A DNA stretch of 64,000 nucleotides from Mimachlamys varia (lineage: Eukaryota > Mollusca > Bivalvia > Pectinida > Pectinidae). Made by a program: the position numbers and the translations under genes. A model generated the notes under the pieces. The model was not told the origin of the DNA. It saw only the letters and a list, made by a program, of their open reading frames with translations, and ran no database searches. The stretch lies in contig OX392536.1 of the NCBI GenBank assembly GCA_947623455.1, positions 9,791,282 to 9,855,281 of the forward strand, written 5' to 3'. Below are positions 62,412 through 64,000 of the stretch, piece after piece (the first letter of the stretch is position 1; each line of letters opens with the position of its first letter).

Positions 62412-62605
62412 GGCCCTGGTTTCATCAACGTTTCTTAACTTAAGGAAACTCCTTAACTTAAAAATCTCCATAGGACAGCATTACAGAATTTAAGGAAAAA
62501 ATCCTGAACTAAGGATTTTCTCCTTAAATTCTGTAATGCTTTCCTGTGGAGAATTTTAAGTTTAGGAATTTCCTTAAGTTAAGGAACGTTGATGAAACCG
62601 GGGCC
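62412..62605. mobile_element. Fold-back MITE with GGCCC ends
   Basis: The left arm starts GGCCCTGGTTTCATCAACGT. The right arm, reverse complemented, starts GGCCCCGGTTTCATCAACGT. Inversion continues through TTAACTTAAGGAAA, CTCCATAGGACAGCATTACA and GAATTTAAGGA to a centre near 62508, so the whole 194 bases form one hairpin. The ends relate it to 28729-28875. No target duplication is clear, and no coding sequence is present. Confidence 0.9.
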
Positions 62606-63850
62606 AGGCACCATTAAATGTAGAAGAAATAAAAATAACTTACAATATATAAGAAAGTGTGAGAAGAATAGATACAACGTGTATCCTTGTCGTAGTCCTC
62701 TGTATACCCATACACGGTAGAAAACAATGGCTGTATATGGGGACATTGTCATATCTCTGACAAGCTTCGAACGAACACGATTGAATAATAAAGCAAAAGG
62801 CGGTGAACTAAATTGAAGACAAATATTGCACGGGAAGCAAAGTATGTCAAGATCAGTTTCGTAAATAGAAATCTTAATAATAGGACTCGTACACTAACAA
62901 AGTTTTGGGAAACATCGAAAGTGCATTTAAAACTAAACAGTTTTATTTGAGAAAGTAAAATGGAGCGATATCGAGTTTTGTTAGTATGGGCAATGTCTTC
63001 CTCGTCCTTGTCTGAAGTTACATAATAACAGGGACCTTTACGAATGAGGTAAGATTTAGGCTGAATCAAAATTGGTTTCTCTGAGCTCGTCGTCAGTTAA
63101 GGAGATGTCTGTCGTGACTGGAAATTGGCCTCTGCGGTAAAATCAATTTAGAAAATGTGGGTGTTTTTTTATCTGATACAATACCGGTATCACTAGGTCT
63201 TTTGGAATTGAATAACGATATCATTTACAGTGAGTGATTTTATTGACAATGTTATGGCAGAAAGAGCCGCATCTGAGCATTGTGATAGTCTTACGGCAAT
63301 ACCACAATAACAGAGAGATTGGCAAAGTGTGCTTTTAGGGACATTACTATCGACCAAAACAAAGCTTAACATCGGATCACAAACTTAAAATTTACATAAT
63401 TAAAACGACAAGAGCATTATAAACAAATAGAACTGTCGGGGAGTAATCAGGAACCGTAGTTATAGAGAGCCAGGGCAACGAACTTCGTTAGTGCTGAGTA
63501 ACATAACAAGGGTTCGCTTCGTTTGGAAAAGTGCGCCAGCACAGTCGTAATTATAATCAATTTATTGTTTCATGGGTACGAACGTTGTTTGATTATTGTG
63601 TCAGGAGTTTGATCAAACAATTGTTTTAATTCAAATGAAACTCAGTGCCACATATAAAAACATAAATTAGTGGAACATTTTTTTTTGGCTTTGAAAATGC
63701 TTGGTCGTAATAAATGACAAAAACATGTCTTCAATATTAAAGAAATAAACGAATACAAGAATTCAATTCATTAAACAAAGGGATCTTGACTTTCACATTG
63801 CTTCTTCGAAAATTGCTGAAAGAAGTTTTGTGTAGGATAGGATAACAGGA
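62606..63850. other. Unique DNA, no supportable gene
   Basis: The 106-codon minus-strand frame at 62749-63069 is hydrophobic in parts but not recognisable. I see no repeats. Confidence 0.45.
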
Positions 63851-64000
63851 AACCGTAGCTTCAACCAAACCATAATCTGAACTCAAAGTCCATCAAACTA
63901 GGGGCAAAATATTAACAAAAGGGAAAGATTTACATGAAGACCCCTACTTAAGTACAGGAAAGTAAGATATTGTGCCGGAAGAGAAAGCTTCTTTTGCTTC
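63851..64000 (-). mobile_element. Retroelement family A, 3'-end fragment (copy 4, cut by window end)
   Basis: On the minus strand it reads GAAGCAAAAGAAGCTTTCTC, CTTCCGGCACAATATCTTAC, ATATTTTGCCCCTAGTTTGA and TTCAGATTATGGTTTGGTTG. It is a diverged copy of the blocks in copies 1-3. It continues beyond position 64000. Confidence 0.68.

Overview
The window looks like nuclear DNA of a marine bivalve, most likely a scallop relative. There are no dense operon-like genes. The AT-rich unique DNA is interrupted by tRNA-derived SINEs whose sequence and 3' tails (a GACCCTGGCTGTTAATA-type tail, CAAACC-rich ends) I associate with bivalves. There are also remnants of a retroelement whose conserved protein block I recognise from molluscan genomes, and several fold-back DNA elements. 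The taxonomic call rests on recall of these families, not on a search.

The dominant content is tandem repeats. Sixteen separate minisatellite arrays, each with its own unit (19, 20, 27, 28, 30, 32, 32, 35, 37, 38, 39, 40, 49, 64, 68 and about 70 bp), cover roughly 19 kb, about 30 percent of the window. The largest are the 27-bp array (19897-23679), the 20-bp array (44664-47136), the 37-bp array (8000-10283), the 32-bp array (53936-55678), the 28-bp array (31745-33483), the 39-bp array (34508-36190) and a second 32-bp array (58708-60118). All very long open frames lie in these arrays and are best explained by units without stop codons. Two arrays (39 bp and 68 bp) appear to have grown from pieces of SINEs.

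Mobile DNA: tRNA-type SINEs at 1078-1299 (+), 11296-11590 (-) and 43880-44075 (+). A retroelement family has four 3'-end copies (30655, 38226, 42606, 63851), one beside an inverted coding remnant at 38018-38209. There are two TA-flanked elements with Tc1/mariner-like ends (27360-27858 and 50284-51221), two GGCCC-ended fold-back elements (28729-28875 and 62412-62605), a small fold-back at 51663-51768, and two unnamed dispersed families (26093/30852 and 51428/58357).

No protein gene can be called with confidence. The best candidates are a phase-consistent three-exon model at 56216-56901 (+), a 31-nt exon with strong splice sites at 41834-41864 (-), and a short ORF with a possible signal peptide at 33836-34063 (+). 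A promoter-like cluster of GC boxes, an octamer and a CRE lies at 50004-50100. The remaining unique DNA is probably intergenic or intronic.
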